64,000 nucleotides of DNA from Sphingobacterium paucimobilis HER1398 (GCF_000416985.1 NZ_ATDL01000004.1:1-64000), one strand, 5' to 3'. Numbered from the stretch's first letter, positions 26,493 through 35,807 are shown. Numbers and translations are program-made. The notes: generated from the letters alone by a model not told the origin.

Positions 26493-26500
26493 CAAAGATA
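26493..26500 (-). promoter_or_regulatory. -7 box of the GT2 gene
   Basis: TATCTTTG on the minus strand, 10 bp before the preferred start, which gives a very short leader. Confidence 0.5.
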
Positions 26501-26585
26501 AGGCGTTCTCTTTAATAGTTCTAACATTAGTCGTTAAGAATTGCTAATTAAATGGTAAAGGTGTAGTGGGGTCGAAATTTTATAG

Positions 26586-26593
26586 TATTTTTG
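26586..26593 (+). promoter_or_regulatory. -7 box of tgt
   Basis: TATTTTTG ends 4 bp before the ATG at 26598. If used, transcription starts at or inside the start codon region, giving a leaderless mRNA. Confidence 0.5.
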
Positions 26594-26597
26594 CGGG

Positions 26598-27728
26598 ATG
26601 AAATTTACGCTTCAAGCTCAAGATAAACTTTCCCAAGCACGTGCAGGGGTGATGGAGACCGCCCATGGCAAGATTGAAACCCCTATCTTTATGCCCGTTG
26701 GTACGGCGGGAACTGTTAAGGCCGTCCATCAACATGAATTGGTCAATGATATCCAGGCCCAGATCATATTGGGCAATACGTATCATCTTTACTTAAGACC
26801 TGGTTTAGATGTCTTGCAAAAGGCAGGAGGACTTCACAAATTCAATGGCTGGGATAAACCTATTCTTACGGATTCTGGCGGTTATCAGGTGTATTCATTG
26901 ACTGAAGTGCGTAAGATTAGAGAAGAAGGGGTGACCTTTCGCTCTCATGTAGATGGATCTAAGCATCTATTCACACCGGAGAATGTGATGGATACACAGC
27001 GTGTCATCGGAGCCGATATTATCATGGCTTTTGATGAGTGTACGCCTTATCCGTGTGATTACAATTATGCGCGTCGTTCGTTGGATATGACACATCGCTG
27101 GTTGAAGAGGTGTTGTGATCGTTTTGATAGTACGAAACCTTTATACGGCTATGACCAGACCCTATTTCCTATTGTACAAGGATCTGTCTATAAGGATCTG
27201 AGAGCCAAATCTGCTGAAGTAATTGCTTCTTTCGAACGTGAAGGTAATGCCATCGGAGGATTGTCCGTTGGAGAGCCCGCAGAAGAAATGTATGCAATGA
27301 CAGAAGTTGTAACGGCTATTCTGCCCAAGGAAAAGCCAAGATACTTAATGGGAGTAGGTACACCGATCAATATATTGGAAAATATAGCCCTTGGTATCGA
27401 TATGTTTGATTGTGTGATGCCAACACGTAATGCGCGCAATGGTATGTTGTTTACACGTAATGGTATTATCAATATCAAGAATGAAAAATGGAAGGCTGAT
27501 TTTTCACCGATAGAAGCTGAATCGGATCTGATGATGGACCAATTTTATACGAAAGCATACCTTCGGCATTTGATTCGGTCTCAAGAAATCTTGGGAGCTC
27601 AAATAGCATCATTGCATAATTTACATTTTTATCTGTGGTTGGTAAAACAAGCCCGCGAAAAGATCATTGATGGCACATTTTATGAATGGAAAGAAAAAAT
27701 GGTGAAAGTCTTGGGACAACGTTTATAA
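26598..27728 (+). CDS. tgt: Queuine/preQ1 tRNA-ribosyltransferase lacking zinc cysteines
   Basis: A 376-residue TIM-barrel enzyme exchanging G34 for a queuosine precursor in GUN-anticodon tRNAs. TDSGGYQ carries the catalytic Asp, MAFDECTPYP and QGSVYKDLR bind the base, GGLSVGEP follows, and GIDMFDCVMPTRNARNG holds the nucleophilic Asp region. The C-terminal zinc motif of E. coli-type enzymes (C-x-C-x2-C before AYLHHL) is replaced: SPIEAESDLMMDQFYTKAYLRHL has Ser, Leu and Asp at those places, while HNLHFYLWL keeps the His. It is followed by an LptF/G gene after 50 bp. Confidence 0.93.
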   Translation: MKFTLQAQDKLSQARAGVMETAHGKIETPIFMPVGTAGTVKAVHQHELVNDIQAQIILGNTYHLYLRPGLDVLQKAGGLHKFNGWDKPILTDSGGYQVYSLTEVRKIREEGVTFRSHVDGSKHLFTPENVMDTQRVIGADIIMAFDECTPYPCDYNYARRSLDMTHRWLKRCCDRFDSTKPLYGYDQTLFPIVQGSVYKDLRAKSAEVIASFEREGNAIGGLSVGEPAEEMYAMTEVVTAILPKEKPRYLMGVGTPINILENIALGIDMFDCVMPTRNARNGMLFTRNGIINIKNEKWKADFSPIEAESDLMMDQFYTKAYLRHLIRSQEILGAQIASLHNLHFYLWLVKQAREKIIDGTFYEWKEKMVKVLGQRL

Positions 27729-27778
27729 AATTTGTAAAATTGAACATTATATATGCTGTGAGCTTTTTAGTTTAGAAT

Positions 27779-28861
27779 ATGAATATTATAGATCGCTATA
27801 TTATCCGTAAATACCTGACAACCTTTTTGTTTACGGTCGGTATTTTTATTGTAGTTATCGTGATATTTGATATCTCTGAAAAACTAGATGACTTTTTGAA
27901 AAATAAAGCCTCTTTTACACAGGTTTTATTTCAGTACTATGCGTTGGGTTCCGTTCCTTTCTTCCTGAATATGTTGACCCCGCTGATCAATTTTATCGCT
28001 GTTATCTTTTTTACATCAAAGATGGCGGATCAGACCGAAATTGTGCCTATACTTAATGGGGGGATGAGTTTCAACCGATTACTGCGACCCTATATGATTG
28101 GGGCCTCACTGATTTTTGCATTTACGTTGATATCTAATCTCTATATATTGCCTGTCACCAATAAGTTGAAGGTGCAATTTGAAAACGTCTACGTAAGACC
28201 GCATAAGATTAGCACCACGACATCATCGACACACATGCAGATCGACAGTAATACCTATGTGTACATCGACAACTTTGATACGCAAAGAGCTACAGGAACT
28301 GGATTTGTGATGGAGAAGTTTGAAGGACGAGAGCTGAAGGAAAAACTCATGGCGGATCGGGTTGTCTGGGATTCGGTAGCAACGAAGTGGCGCATTGAAA
28401 ATTATACGAATCGTATTATTGATGGGTTGAATGAAGAGATGTTAAAAGGTGAGAAGCGGGATACTACGCTGGATATGAAACCCCAAGACTTCGAGACGTA
28501 TGATAATATCTTTACGGCTATGAGCACCGATGAGCTGAATGAACGTATATTCAAAGAAGAAACACGTGGCACAGGAATGATGAATGATCTATTGTTGGAG
28601 AAATACAAACGTATTGTTCACCCTTTTGCCGCATTTATTTTGACCTTGATGGGAGTCGCTCTTTCTTCGAAAAAGGTACGTGGAGGAATCGGTTTGAGTC
28701 TTGGTATCGGGATTGGTCTCAGTTTTGCCTTTTTGGTGTTTAACCAGTTCTCTACTATGTTTTCTTTAAAAGGAGGTCTTCCACCTTTATTGGCGGTGTT
28801 GATACCAAGTGTGACATTCTTAATATTAGCCCTGATCTTACTGAAAAAGGCCCCGAAATAG
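27779..28861 (+). CDS. LptF/LptG-family LPS export permease
   Basis: A 360-residue YjgP/YjgQ permease of the LPS transport machine. Three N-terminal membrane helices (starting IIDRYIIRKYLTTFLFTVGIF) are followed by a periplasmic beta-jellyroll of about 150 residues (SSTHMQIDSNTYVYID; MEKFEGRELKEKLMADRV). Three C-terminal helices end the protein (LALILLKKAPK). Which of the two paralogous subunits it represents is uncertain; LptG is slightly favoured by length. The ATPase lptB is elsewhere in the window (56976-57710). EamA follows after 10 bp. Confidence 0.9.
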   Translation: MNIIDRYIIRKYLTTFLFTVGIFIVVIVIFDISEKLDDFLKNKASFTQVLFQYYALGSVPFFLNMLTPLINFIAVIFFTSKMADQTEIVPILNGGMSFNRLLRPYMIGASLIFAFTLISNLYILPVTNKLKVQFENVYVRPHKISTTTSSTHMQIDSNTYVYIDNFDTQRATGTGFVMEKFEGRELKEKLMADRVVWDSVATKWRIENYTNRIIDGLNEEMLKGEKRDTTLDMKPQDFETYDNIFTAMSTDELNERIFKEETRGTGMMNDLLLEKYKRIVHPFAAFILTLMGVALSSKKVRGGIGLSLGIGIGLSFAFLVFNQFSTMFSLKGGLPPLLAVLIPSVTFLILALILLKKAPK

Positions 28862-28871
28862 CCCTAACATC

Positions 28872-29777
28872 ATGCACTTTATAACGCGCTATCGCAATCT
28901 GCTGATCTTGCATTTTACAGTCCTTATCTGGGGATTTACGGGCGTGCTCGGAGATCTGATTACAGTTTCTGCACTTCATCTTGTATGGTACAGGGTCTTG
29001 ATAGCGGCTTTTACATTGTTTGTGTATTTTAAGTTCAGTAAACAGCAGCTAGCAGTGCCATGGCGTAAGATGTTAAAGTTTTTAGCTGTAGGTATGATTG
29101 TCGGTCTGCATTGGGTATGTTTCTTCCATGCTATCAAAATATCGACAGTCTCCGTTACCTTGGTGACACTATCTTCCTTAACTTTATTTACAGCGATTTT
29201 AGAGCCTCTGTTCAATCGGAAATCCATTGCTATAGGTGATGTTATTGTGGGGCTGATTATTATATTTGGTATTTATCTCATCTTTAAGTTCGAATTTCAG
29301 TATTGGCAGGGAATTGTTTTTGGCCTGTCTGCAGCATTGTGTGCAAGTTTATTCTCTATTCTTAATTCTAGAATGGTAAAAAAAGACAGTCCTGCGATTA
29401 TTACTTTTTATGAGATGATAGGAGCTTTTATCGGAGTGTCTATTATTATGCTGGCGTCTGGACAGTTCACCGCAGAAATGAATCTTTCTCCCTCAGATCT
29501 GGGATACTTATTTGTATTGGGGAGTGTTTGTACAGCTTTTGCGTATGTGCTTGGAGTTGCGGTGATGAAGGAGTTGAGTGCCTTTACTGTTGCACTGACT
29601 ACGAATTTAGAACCTGTATATGGTATTTTGCTTGCCATTGCCATTTTAGGACATCGAGAAACAATGAGCATAGGCTTTTACTCCGGAGCCGTGATTATAC
29701 TTGGTGCAGTGTTTTTATATCCGATGTTAAAAACAGCGCTGGAGAAGAGTAGGTATAGAAAACTTGTTAAAGAATAA
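28872..29777 (+). CDS. EamA/DMT-family transporter
   Basis: A 301-residue inner-membrane protein with ten hydrophobic helices in two EamA repeats (about 10-140 and 150-285). The first repeat contains LHFTVLIWGFTGVLG and HWVCFFHAIKISTVS. The second contains LFSILNSRMV and the conserved LTTNLEPVYGILLA end. The basic C-terminus (LEKSRYRKLVKE) suggests a cytoplasmic end. Substrate is unknown; relatives export amino acids or metabolites. It lies 10 bp after the LptF/G gene, probably in an operon with tgt. Confidence 0.9.
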   Translation: MHFITRYRNLLILHFTVLIWGFTGVLGDLITVSALHLVWYRVLIAAFTLFVYFKFSKQQLAVPWRKMLKFLAVGMIVGLHWVCFFHAIKISTVSVTLVTLSSLTLFTAILEPLFNRKSIAIGDVIVGLIIIFGIYLIFKFEFQYWQGIVFGLSAALCASLFSILNSRMVKKDSPAIITFYEMIGAFIGVSIIMLASGQFTAEMNLSPSDLGYLFVLGSVCTAFAYVLGVAVMKELSAFTVALTTNLEPVYGILLAIAILGHRETMSIGFYSGAVIILGAVFLYPMLKTALEKSRYRKLVKE

Positions 29778-29781
29778 TAGT

Positions 29782-30207
29782 TTATTCTGTTTCCTCCTCG
29801 CTTTCGGCAATCTGTCCTTTTGGCGAATCGGCATTCGTTGTTTGTTTTTCTGATTCTTCGTTATTGAGTCTGCCTGTTTCTTTGTCATAGCGTCCTGCCA
29901 GCTCGTCTATAATAGTGCCTTTCCAAAGTGGGGTACCTGTTAAGTAGGCTGCTCGTCCTATCATGTGTGCTGCGATGGGCGAGGTGATGATTAGGAAGAA
30001 GATAATCGCAATAGCTTTCGTGCTGACTGAGATATCAGGAAATAAGATAGCTGCACATAATAATAATAAGCCGACGCCCATAGTAGCGGCTTTTACGGTC
30101 ACCGATAGGCGTAGATAAAAATCCGGCATTCTGAGGATGCCCAGGGACGCAAAAAAAATAGCAAATGCACCAATCGTGCTCAGTATGGCAATCAATATAT
30201 CAATCAT
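29782..30207 (-). CDS. mrpG: Na+/H+ antiporter subunit G
   Basis: A 141-residue subunit of the Mrp complex with three membrane helices in the first ~95 residues (ILSTIGAFAIFFASLGILRMPDFYLR split; IIFFLIITSPIAAHMIGRAAY). It carries an unusual hydrophilic acidic tail of about 35 residues (LNNEESEKQTTNADSPKGQ then EEETE) beyond the normal end. The start overlaps mrpF by 8 bp. It is the last gene of the operon, convergent with the EamA gene 4 bp away. Confidence 0.92.
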   Translation of the reverse strand: MIDILIAILSTIGAFAIFFASLGILRMPDFYLRLSVTVKAATMGVGLLLLCAAILFPDISVSTKAIAIIFFLIITSPIAAHMIGRAAYLTGTPLWKGTIIDELAGRYDKETGRLNNEESEKQTTNADSPKGQIAESEEETE

Positions 30208-30472
30208 CTTCTCTTTTTTCTATGTAAAATGAAAAAGCCACAGTGCTTAAGAATGCAATAAGGGCCAATATAATCGCTACATCAAGAAGTACCTTCTGAT
30301 TGGACCTGATCGTAAAAATAGTAATAATCCCTATCCCTATGGTAATTATCAAATCCAATGCGATTACCCGATCTACAACCCTAGGGCCTTTTACCAAACG
30401 AATGAAAACCAAAATCACTGATATGGTAAGGATCGGAAGTATAAAATAATCAAAATATGTGGCTAATGTCAT
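30200..30472 (-). CDS. mrpF: Na+/H+ antiporter subunit F
   Basis: A 90-residue protein with three membrane helices; the family signature is GPRVVDRVIALDLI and FLSTVAFSFYIEKRE near the end. It overlaps mrpE by 4 bp and mrpG by 8 bp, showing translational coupling. It is an accessory subunit required for assembly of the Mrp complex. Confidence 0.94.
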   Translation of the reverse strand: MTLATYFDYFILPILTISVILVFIRLVKGPRVVDRVIALDLIITIGIGIITIFTIRSNQKVLLDVAIILALIAFLSTVAFSFYIEKREDD

Positions 30473-30945
30473 CTTAATGCTTCTAATAGTCGACGTTCTA
30501 ATCCTGTTTTTGTCTCTTGTACAAACTTCTTGGGGTCATCGAGGTACATCACATGTATATACAAGGTTTTCTTATCTTCACTGATATCTAGAATCAATGT
30601 GCCTGGTGTCAGTGAGATCATCATCGATAATAGGTTTATCTCCATTTCAGTTCGTGCATTCATCGGGTACCTTACTACTCCAGGTCGCATAAAGTAACGT
30701 GGCGTCATCACGTCATAGGCGACCTGCACATTAGCTTTGATCATCTGAAACAAAAAATAGAACACAAAGCTGACGATCCGCGGTACTTTATAAAAGTATC
30801 TTCGGTCGCCATCATTGCGGCTCATGATCCATAGGATGGTAAAACCAAGTAAGAAACCAAATAAAAAGTTGGTATAATACATCGAACCTGTAAGTGCTAC
30901 CCAGATGAAGGAAAGCAGAAGGTTCATTAAAAACTGCTTAATCAT
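30469..30945 (-). CDS. mrpE: Na+/H+ antiporter subunit E
   Basis: A 158-residue subunit with two N-terminal membrane helices (MNLLLSFIWVALTGSM; FLFGFLLGFTILWIM) and a cytoplasmic domain containing MISLTPGTLILDIS and LYIHVMYLDDP, the MnhE signature. It follows mrpD after 4 bp and overlaps mrpF by 4 bp. Confidence 0.94.
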   Translation of the reverse strand: MIKQFLMNLLLSFIWVALTGSMYYTNFLFGFLLGFTILWIMSRNDGDRRYFYKVPRIVSFVFYFLFQMIKANVQVAYDVMTPRYFMRPGVVRYPMNARTEMEINLLSMMISLTPGTLILDISEDKKTLYIHVMYLDDPKKFVQETKTGLERRLLEALR

Positions 30946-30949
30946 ACGC

Positions 30950-32458
30950 TTAGTTTCGTTTACCTAATACCGCTTCTATATACGGTTGTGTATCTATTAG
31001 TTGGTCTGTAATCTTATCGACCAATTGAATAATTATCTCCGAGTTTAAACCAATATATAATGTCGCTAGACCCAATATACCTATGGGCAATACCAGCAAT
31101 ATCTTGCGGACTAAAGGTAAGGGTTCAAATTTGTTTTCTACTATAACTTCGTCTGGGACATTTTTCCAAAATACCTCAGCCCACATTTTTGCAATAACAT
31201 AGAGCGTGACGAAACTGCCTACGATCAATGCGCCAATGAAAAAGTACTGTGATTGGGTAAAGGCTTCTTGGAATAAAAATATTTTAGGCCAAAATCCAGA
31301 AAGTGGAGGGATACCCACTAAGGAAAACAGTACGATAGCAATAAGCAAGGACAGTTTTGGGTATTCGGCGTATAAGCCTCCGTTTTTTTTCATATCCATG
31401 CTGCCCCGTAACTGGCCAATTAGACCGGCAATCAAGAACATATTGGTTTTTACCAAGATGTCATGAAATAAGTAGAAGACGGTACCCATTAATGCAACTT
31501 TTGTAAACATACCTATACCTCCTATCATAAAACCGATATGGCAGACGATCAAATAGGAGAAAAGTCGACGTATATTAGTCTTTATGAGTGCACCAAAACT
31601 TCCCGTGAGTATGGTTAATACAGCAAGCCCGACTAAAAGATCTTTTGTGAACTGATCAGGAATGAATATCAAGCTGAACACACGTATCATAGCATAAATC
31701 CCTACTTTGGTCAGCAATCCACCGAATGTAGCTGCTACGGCAGAAGGCGGAGTGTGATAAGAAGAAGGAAGCCAATAATATAAGGGAAATACTGCGGATT
31801 TGATTCCAAAACCAAGTAAGAAGAAACAGGCGGTAATACCGACTAGAGGCGAATTCTGTACATCTTTAATCTTGATGGCCAAGTCCGCCATGTTGAGCGC
31901 ACCCGTCATCCCGTATAAAATTCCGATACCTGTCAGAAAGAAAGTGGAAGCCAGGATATTCATCGCCATGTATTTAACGGCTCCTTCAAGTTGGGTTTTG
32001 CGGCCACCCAATGTCATTAGTACAAAGGATGAAATAATGATGACCTCAAACCATACGTACAGGTTGAAAATATCTCCGGTCAGAAACGCTCCGTTGAGTC
32101 CCATGACCAGAAAATGGAAAATAGGGAAATAACCGTAATTCATCCGCTGCCTATTGAGGCCTGTAGATGAGAATAAGGATACAGCTAACCCAGCAAACGA
32201 AGTGATAAGGACTAGGGAACTGCTGAGCAGATCCGCTACAAATACAATCCCAAATGGAGACTCCCAGTTGGAGGCATTCAGTGTCAGAATTCCGGTCTCA
32301 CTGACCCTGATCAGGAGACGCAAAGAGAGGATGACAGCCAATAAACTTCCAATTACGCTCATGAAGCGCTGTGTTACGGTCTTTCGCCAAGCGATAAGCT
32401 GTAAGATAGCCGTAAACAGGTGGATGAAAACTGGAGCTAATATGTGGTTGTCTATCAT
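30950..32458 (-). CDS. mrpD: Na+/H+ antiporter subunit D
   Basis: A 502-residue proton-conducting subunit homologous to respiratory complex I NuoM/NuoN. It has about 14 membrane helices. LYVWFEVIIISSFVLM carries the conserved Glu, ALKTN-like LIKTNIRRLFSYLIVCHIG the conserved Lys, and FGIKSAVFPLYYWLPSSYHTPP (in two parts) the antiporter signature. It overlaps mrpC by 4 bp. Confidence 0.95.
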   Translation of the reverse strand: MIDNHILAPVFIHLFTAILQLIAWRKTVTQRFMSVIGSLLAVILSLRLLIRVSETGILTLNASNWESPFGIVFVADLLSSSLVLITSFAGLAVSLFSSTGLNRQRMNYGYFPIFHFLVMGLNGAFLTGDIFNLYVWFEVIIISSFVLMTLGGRKTQLEGAVKYMAMNILASTFFLTGIGILYGMTGALNMADLAIKIKDVQNSPLVGITACFFLLGFGIKSAVFPLYYWLPSSYHTPPSAVAATFGGLLTKVGIYAMIRVFSLIFIPDQFTKDLLVGLAVLTILTGSFGALIKTNIRRLFSYLIVCHIGFMIGGIGMFTKVALMGTVFYLFHDILVKTNMFLIAGLIGQLRGSMDMKKNGGLYAEYPKLSLLIAIVLFSLVGIPPLSGFWPKIFLFQEAFTQSQYFFIGALIVGSFVTLYVIAKMWAEVFWKNVPDEVIVENKFEPLPLVRKILLVLPIGILGLATLYIGLNSEIIIQLVDKITDQLIDTQPYIEAVLGKRN

Positions 32459-32811
32459 ATATCTTCTTCCTCAGGGGTATTTAAATCATCTAAATCGTCC
32501 GAATCTACCAATGCGTAGACTCTTTTTAATAGTACAATTGCAAAAGCCGTCAAGGCAAAGCTGATCACAATGGCTGTTAATATCAAAGCTTGAGGGATAG
32601 GATCAGCGAATACATCTTGAAATAACTTGGCGTCTTCGTCGATAACTGGTGGCTTACCTTTGGTTATCCCAGCAAGTAAAAAAATCAAGATATTAGCCCC
32701 GCTACCCAGTAACATGATCCCTAGCAAGAGCTTAACCATACTCCTGCGGAGAATCAAATAGACTCCTGCTGCATAGAGAAGACCAATTAATATAATGAGC
32801 AATAGTTCCAT
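32455..32811 (-). CDS. mrpC: Na+/H+ antiporter subunit C
   Basis: A 118-residue NuoK-like subunit with three helices: LLLIILIGLLYAAGVYLILRR (first helix, in parts), LLLGIMLLGSGANILIFL and ALILTAIVISFALTAFAIVLL. It ends in an acidic tail (DDLDDLNTPEEEDI). It overlaps mrpB by one base and mrpD by 4 bp. Confidence 0.95.
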   Translation of the reverse strand: MELLLIILIGLLYAAGVYLILRRSMVKLLLGIMLLGSGANILIFLLAGITKGKPPVIDEDAKLFQDVFADPIPQALILTAIVISFALTAFAIVLLKRVYALVDSDDLDDLNTPEEEDI

Positions 32812-33236
32812 CAGTTGTTTTCCTCCTCGTTGTTTAATGCGATGGTAAACAGAATAGTCAATACCACTCCGATGACAACTAAATAGACCCCCAGATCAAA
32901 AAACAGAGAAGAGCCTACCATACCGATAACGGGTACGGGGTGCTCAAACCATAATCCGGTCATAGGGGGGAGGCCAAAAGCCATAGGCGTGACCATGCTG
33001 ATGGTCGATAATGCCAACCCTATCGGAATCAATGATAGTGGTTTTCTCTTGAGTAGTTTCATGGTTTGTGCAGTTCCATTTGCAAAACTATGTAATACGA
33101 AAGCTATGGAAGCGACAAGCCCTCCTACAAAACCTCCTCCAGGGTAGTAATGTCCCCGCAGAAGTAGGAAGAAGGAGAATAGTAGTAATATCGGAAGCAG
33201 GTACTTGCTTGCAGATTGTAAGATTGGACTTTTCAT
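32811..33236 (-). CDS. mrpB: Na+/H+ antiporter subunit B
   Basis: A 141-residue MnhB subunit with four helices. The signature RGHYYPGGGFVGGLVASIAF (about 29-48) is the conserved glycine-rich loop of the family. It starts 1 bp after mrpA and overlaps mrpC by one base, so the whole operon is tightly coupled. Confidence 0.95.
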   Translation of the reverse strand: MKSPILQSASKYLLPILLLFSFFLLLRGHYYPGGGFVGGLVASIAFVLHSFANGTAQTMKLLKRKPLSLIPIGLALSTISMVTPMAFGLPPMTGLWFEHPVPVIGMVGSSLFFDLGVYLVVIGVVLTILFTIALNNEEENN

Positions 33237-33237
33237 G

Positions 33238-35547
33238 TTATTCTCTCTCAGACGATTTTAAGCGTAAACGGATCAAGCTGTACACCCCTAGCGCTGCAAT
33301 ACTCAGTACAACGGTCTCGAACATGGTATCGATTCCCCTGAAGTCTACTAGAATTACGTTGACGACATTCTTTCCCTTTGCCAGGAGATAGGCATTCTCT
33401 CCATAAAAATTAGAAACCTCTCTCGATATTGGTTCAGACCAGGCTTTCAAAGCAATCAATGATAAGGTGACACCAAATCCAAGGGATATGAAGGCATCAC
33501 GGTAAAGGATTTTTTTACTGGCAAAATTGATGAAACCCGGTAATTTATAAAGTACGAGTACAAATAATACGGTCGATAGGGTGTCGATCGTAAACTGTGT
33601 CATGGCCAGATCAGGCGCACTGTATATGACAAATATTAAACAGATACAATACCCAATGACACTCATAGATACCACCGAGGTGAGCCGAGAAGGAGTCGTC
33701 ACGATGATATAAAGTGCGCCAATTAACACGGCTACAATTACGACTTCGTAGATATCTGGATAAGTAAGCATCCATACATCCAGTTTAATAGGTCCGCTGA
33801 CCCATAATTTGTAAGCGAGTAAGGCTTCTGCAAATAGGATGATCTTAAGATGATAGGAACGAAGATAGCCGTTGTGGAATAAGTTGGTAAACCATGTTGC
33901 AAAGCGGACGATATCATTTGCATATCCCGTTATAATGCGCTGAGGCGAAATGTGATCGAATTTTGCAAGTTTATTGAGTTTGGCTATACTGGGTTTATTG
34001 AAGAAATAGACTAAGGTCCCCAACAGTAATGTCGCAATACTCAATACTAAGATTATATTGAAATGCCAGATTTGTAGATGTTTGCTGATGAAAACTGCTG
34101 CTAGAGAGCTTGCTGCAGGCATACTTATATAGTCGCCGGCAAAAGAAGGAAATATGCCGAATAGAAGCCCTAAGACAGCCAATATAAGTGGCGGGATCCA
34201 TAGTGATCTGCTCGGAAGATGTACATGTTCCAGTGTAACAGGTAGTGTACCTACAAAAGGTTTGATTCCTGCCATAAAACCAGCGGCGACCAAACCAATG
34301 TTGGTTAAGATAGCCAGACCCGTAAGCACCCATATATAATCAGTCAATGGACTGTGTAGGGTCGCTTCGTAGACCAAGTCCTTACCGATAAAGCCAAGTG
34401 TAAAAGGAAGTCCGGCACTTGACAATGCGGCGAGTGCTGCTGCTACAGCAACTGGCGGCATGACCTTCTTTAACCCTGCTAAGACGGTGATATCCCGTGT
34501 GCCGGTTTCGTGGTCGATAATGCCTGTAACCATGAATAGGGTTGCTTTATACAAGGCATGAGCCAGTAAGAAGACCATGGCTGCAATGAAGGCGTCTTGG
34601 GTGCCTATTCCTATTAAAAATGTCAATATACCCAGTGCAGAGATGGTCGAATAGGCCAATATACCTTTTAAGTCAATACGGAAGAGTGCGTGTATAGCGG
34701 CATAGAGCATCGTGATTCCGCCAACGGTCATTAATGTGTAATTCCAATAATCGGTGCCGCCCAAGATGGGAGTGAAACGAGCTAGAATATAGATGCCGGC
34801 TTTAACCATGGTTGCCGAGTGCAGGTATGCCGAAACTGGCGTAGGGGCTTTCATTGCACCCGGTAGCCAAAAATGAAACGGAAACTGTGCTGATTTCGTA
34901 AATGCTCCAATGAACAATAGGCAAATGACAAGAGGGTATAAGGGATGATCGAGGATGAGTGTTTTGCTGTCGATCATGGCAGATATACTGAATGTACCAG
35001 TAATATTGGCCATCAAGATCAAGGCCGCTAATAGGAAAAAACCGCCTAAACCCGTTATGCTAAGTGCCGTCAGTGCACTCTTTCGAGAATCTATATTGTC
35101 GTTGTTAAAACCAATGAGAAAGAATGACGATATGCTCGTCAACTCCCAAAAAATGAAGAGTAGAATGATATTATCCGATAGTACGACGCCGAGCATTGCC
35201 GACATGAACAAAAACAGATAGCCAAAGAAACGATCGAAATAGATATGCCCCTTTAGGTAGGAGCGTGCATAGATGAAAATAGCGGTACCTATTCCGGTAA
35301 TCAATAACGCAAACAAAAGCGAAAGTCCATCGAGCTTAAGGTCAAAATTGACCCCCAAGGATGGTACCCAATTAAAATGTTGTGCCAGTTGATTGCCACT
35401 TGCAATCCAGGGTACTTGCGCTGCGAAAAATGAAAATAAAAGAGCTGGTAAAATAGGAAGGAGAAGACTCCACCTAGATTTTAAATGTTTGCCGGCGAAG
35501 ACAATTAAACATGATGAAAATAATCCCGATAATAAAGTTAATAGCAT
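33238..35547 (-). CDS. mrpA: Na+/H+ antiporter subunit A
   Basis: A 769-residue subunit, the largest of the Mrp complex, homologous to NuoL. The first ~500 residues form the antiporter module: FWELTSISSFFLIGF has the key Glu, SAQFPFHFWLPGAMKAPTPVSA the family signature (in two parts), and ATMVKAGIYILARF the Lys helix. The C-terminal ~250 residues are the MrpA-specific extension, related to NuoJ (SAPDLAMTQFTIDTLSTVLFVLVL). It is the first gene of mrpABCDEFG. Na+ export and alkaline pH or salt tolerance is the known role of such operons. Confidence 0.95.
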   Translation of the reverse strand: MLLTLLSGLFSSCLIVFAGKHLKSRWSLLLPILPALLFSFFAAQVPWIASGNQLAQHFNWVPSLGVNFDLKLDGLSLLFALLITGIGTAIFIYARSYLKGHIYFDRFFGYLFLFMSAMLGVVLSDNIILLFIFWELTSISSFFLIGFNNDNIDSRKSALTALSITGLGGFFLLAALILMANITGTFSISAMIDSKTLILDHPLYPLVICLLFIGAFTKSAQFPFHFWLPGAMKAPTPVSAYLHSATMVKAGIYILARFTPILGGTDYWNYTLMTVGGITMLYAAIHALFRIDLKGILAYSTISALGILTFLIGIGTQDAFIAAMVFLLAHALYKATLFMVTGIIDHETGTRDITVLAGLKKVMPPVAVAAALAALSSAGLPFTLGFIGKDLVYEATLHSPLTDYIWVLTGLAILTNIGLVAAGFMAGIKPFVGTLPVTLEHVHLPSRSLWIPPLILAVLGLLFGIFPSFAGDYISMPAASSLAAVFISKHLQIWHFNIILVLSIATLLLGTLVYFFNKPSIAKLNKLAKFDHISPQRIITGYANDIVRFATWFTNLFHNGYLRSYHLKIILFAEALLAYKLWVSGPIKLDVWMLTYPDIYEVVIVAVLIGALYIIVTTPSRLTSVVSMSVIGYCICLIFVIYSAPDLAMTQFTIDTLSTVLFVLVLYKLPGFINFASKKILYRDAFISLGFGVTLSLIALKAWSEPISREVSNFYGENAYLLAKGKNVVNVILVDFRGIDTMFETVVLSIAALGVYSLIRLRLKSSERE

Positions 35548-35776
35548 CTATCCCCTTTTTCTGAAAGTGTCTATTTATTGATTTTGTATAAATCAATGGC
35601 ACCAAAGTCCGCTCAGTAGCTGTGCTCCATACTCCAGTGTCATTAAGGCCCTTCATGTCTTTGACTTCACTCCGAGGGAGTGCGAAAGTTTATGCACATT
35701 AATGGAAAGTCATAAAAATAGTAAAAAAACCTTGATTTTTTTTATGTTTTTGAAGAAAAACAGGAGGGAGAAATGA
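35548..35776. other. Upstream region of the mrp operon
   Basis: No gene was recognised. It should hold the mrp promoter on the minus strand, but no exact TAnnTTTG box is visible. A small hairpin CACTCC-GAG-GGAGTG lies near 35668-35682 and may be in the leader. Confidence 0.4.
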
Positions 35777-35802
35777 GAAGGGAGTCCTTTTGGACTCCCT
35801 TC
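35777..35802 (-). terminator. Terminator of acs
   Basis: A perfect 11-bp stem GAAGGGAGTCC / GGACTCCCTTC with a four-base loop, 6 bp after the acs stop codon. The T-tract on the minus strand is poor (TCATTTCT), so efficiency is uncertain. Confidence 0.7.
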
Positions 35803-35807
35803 GGTAC

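Noticed and set aside
32154..32564. 136-codon plus-strand ORF in the mrp operon
   Set aside because: Antisense shadow of mrpD/mrpC, both of which are unambiguous.
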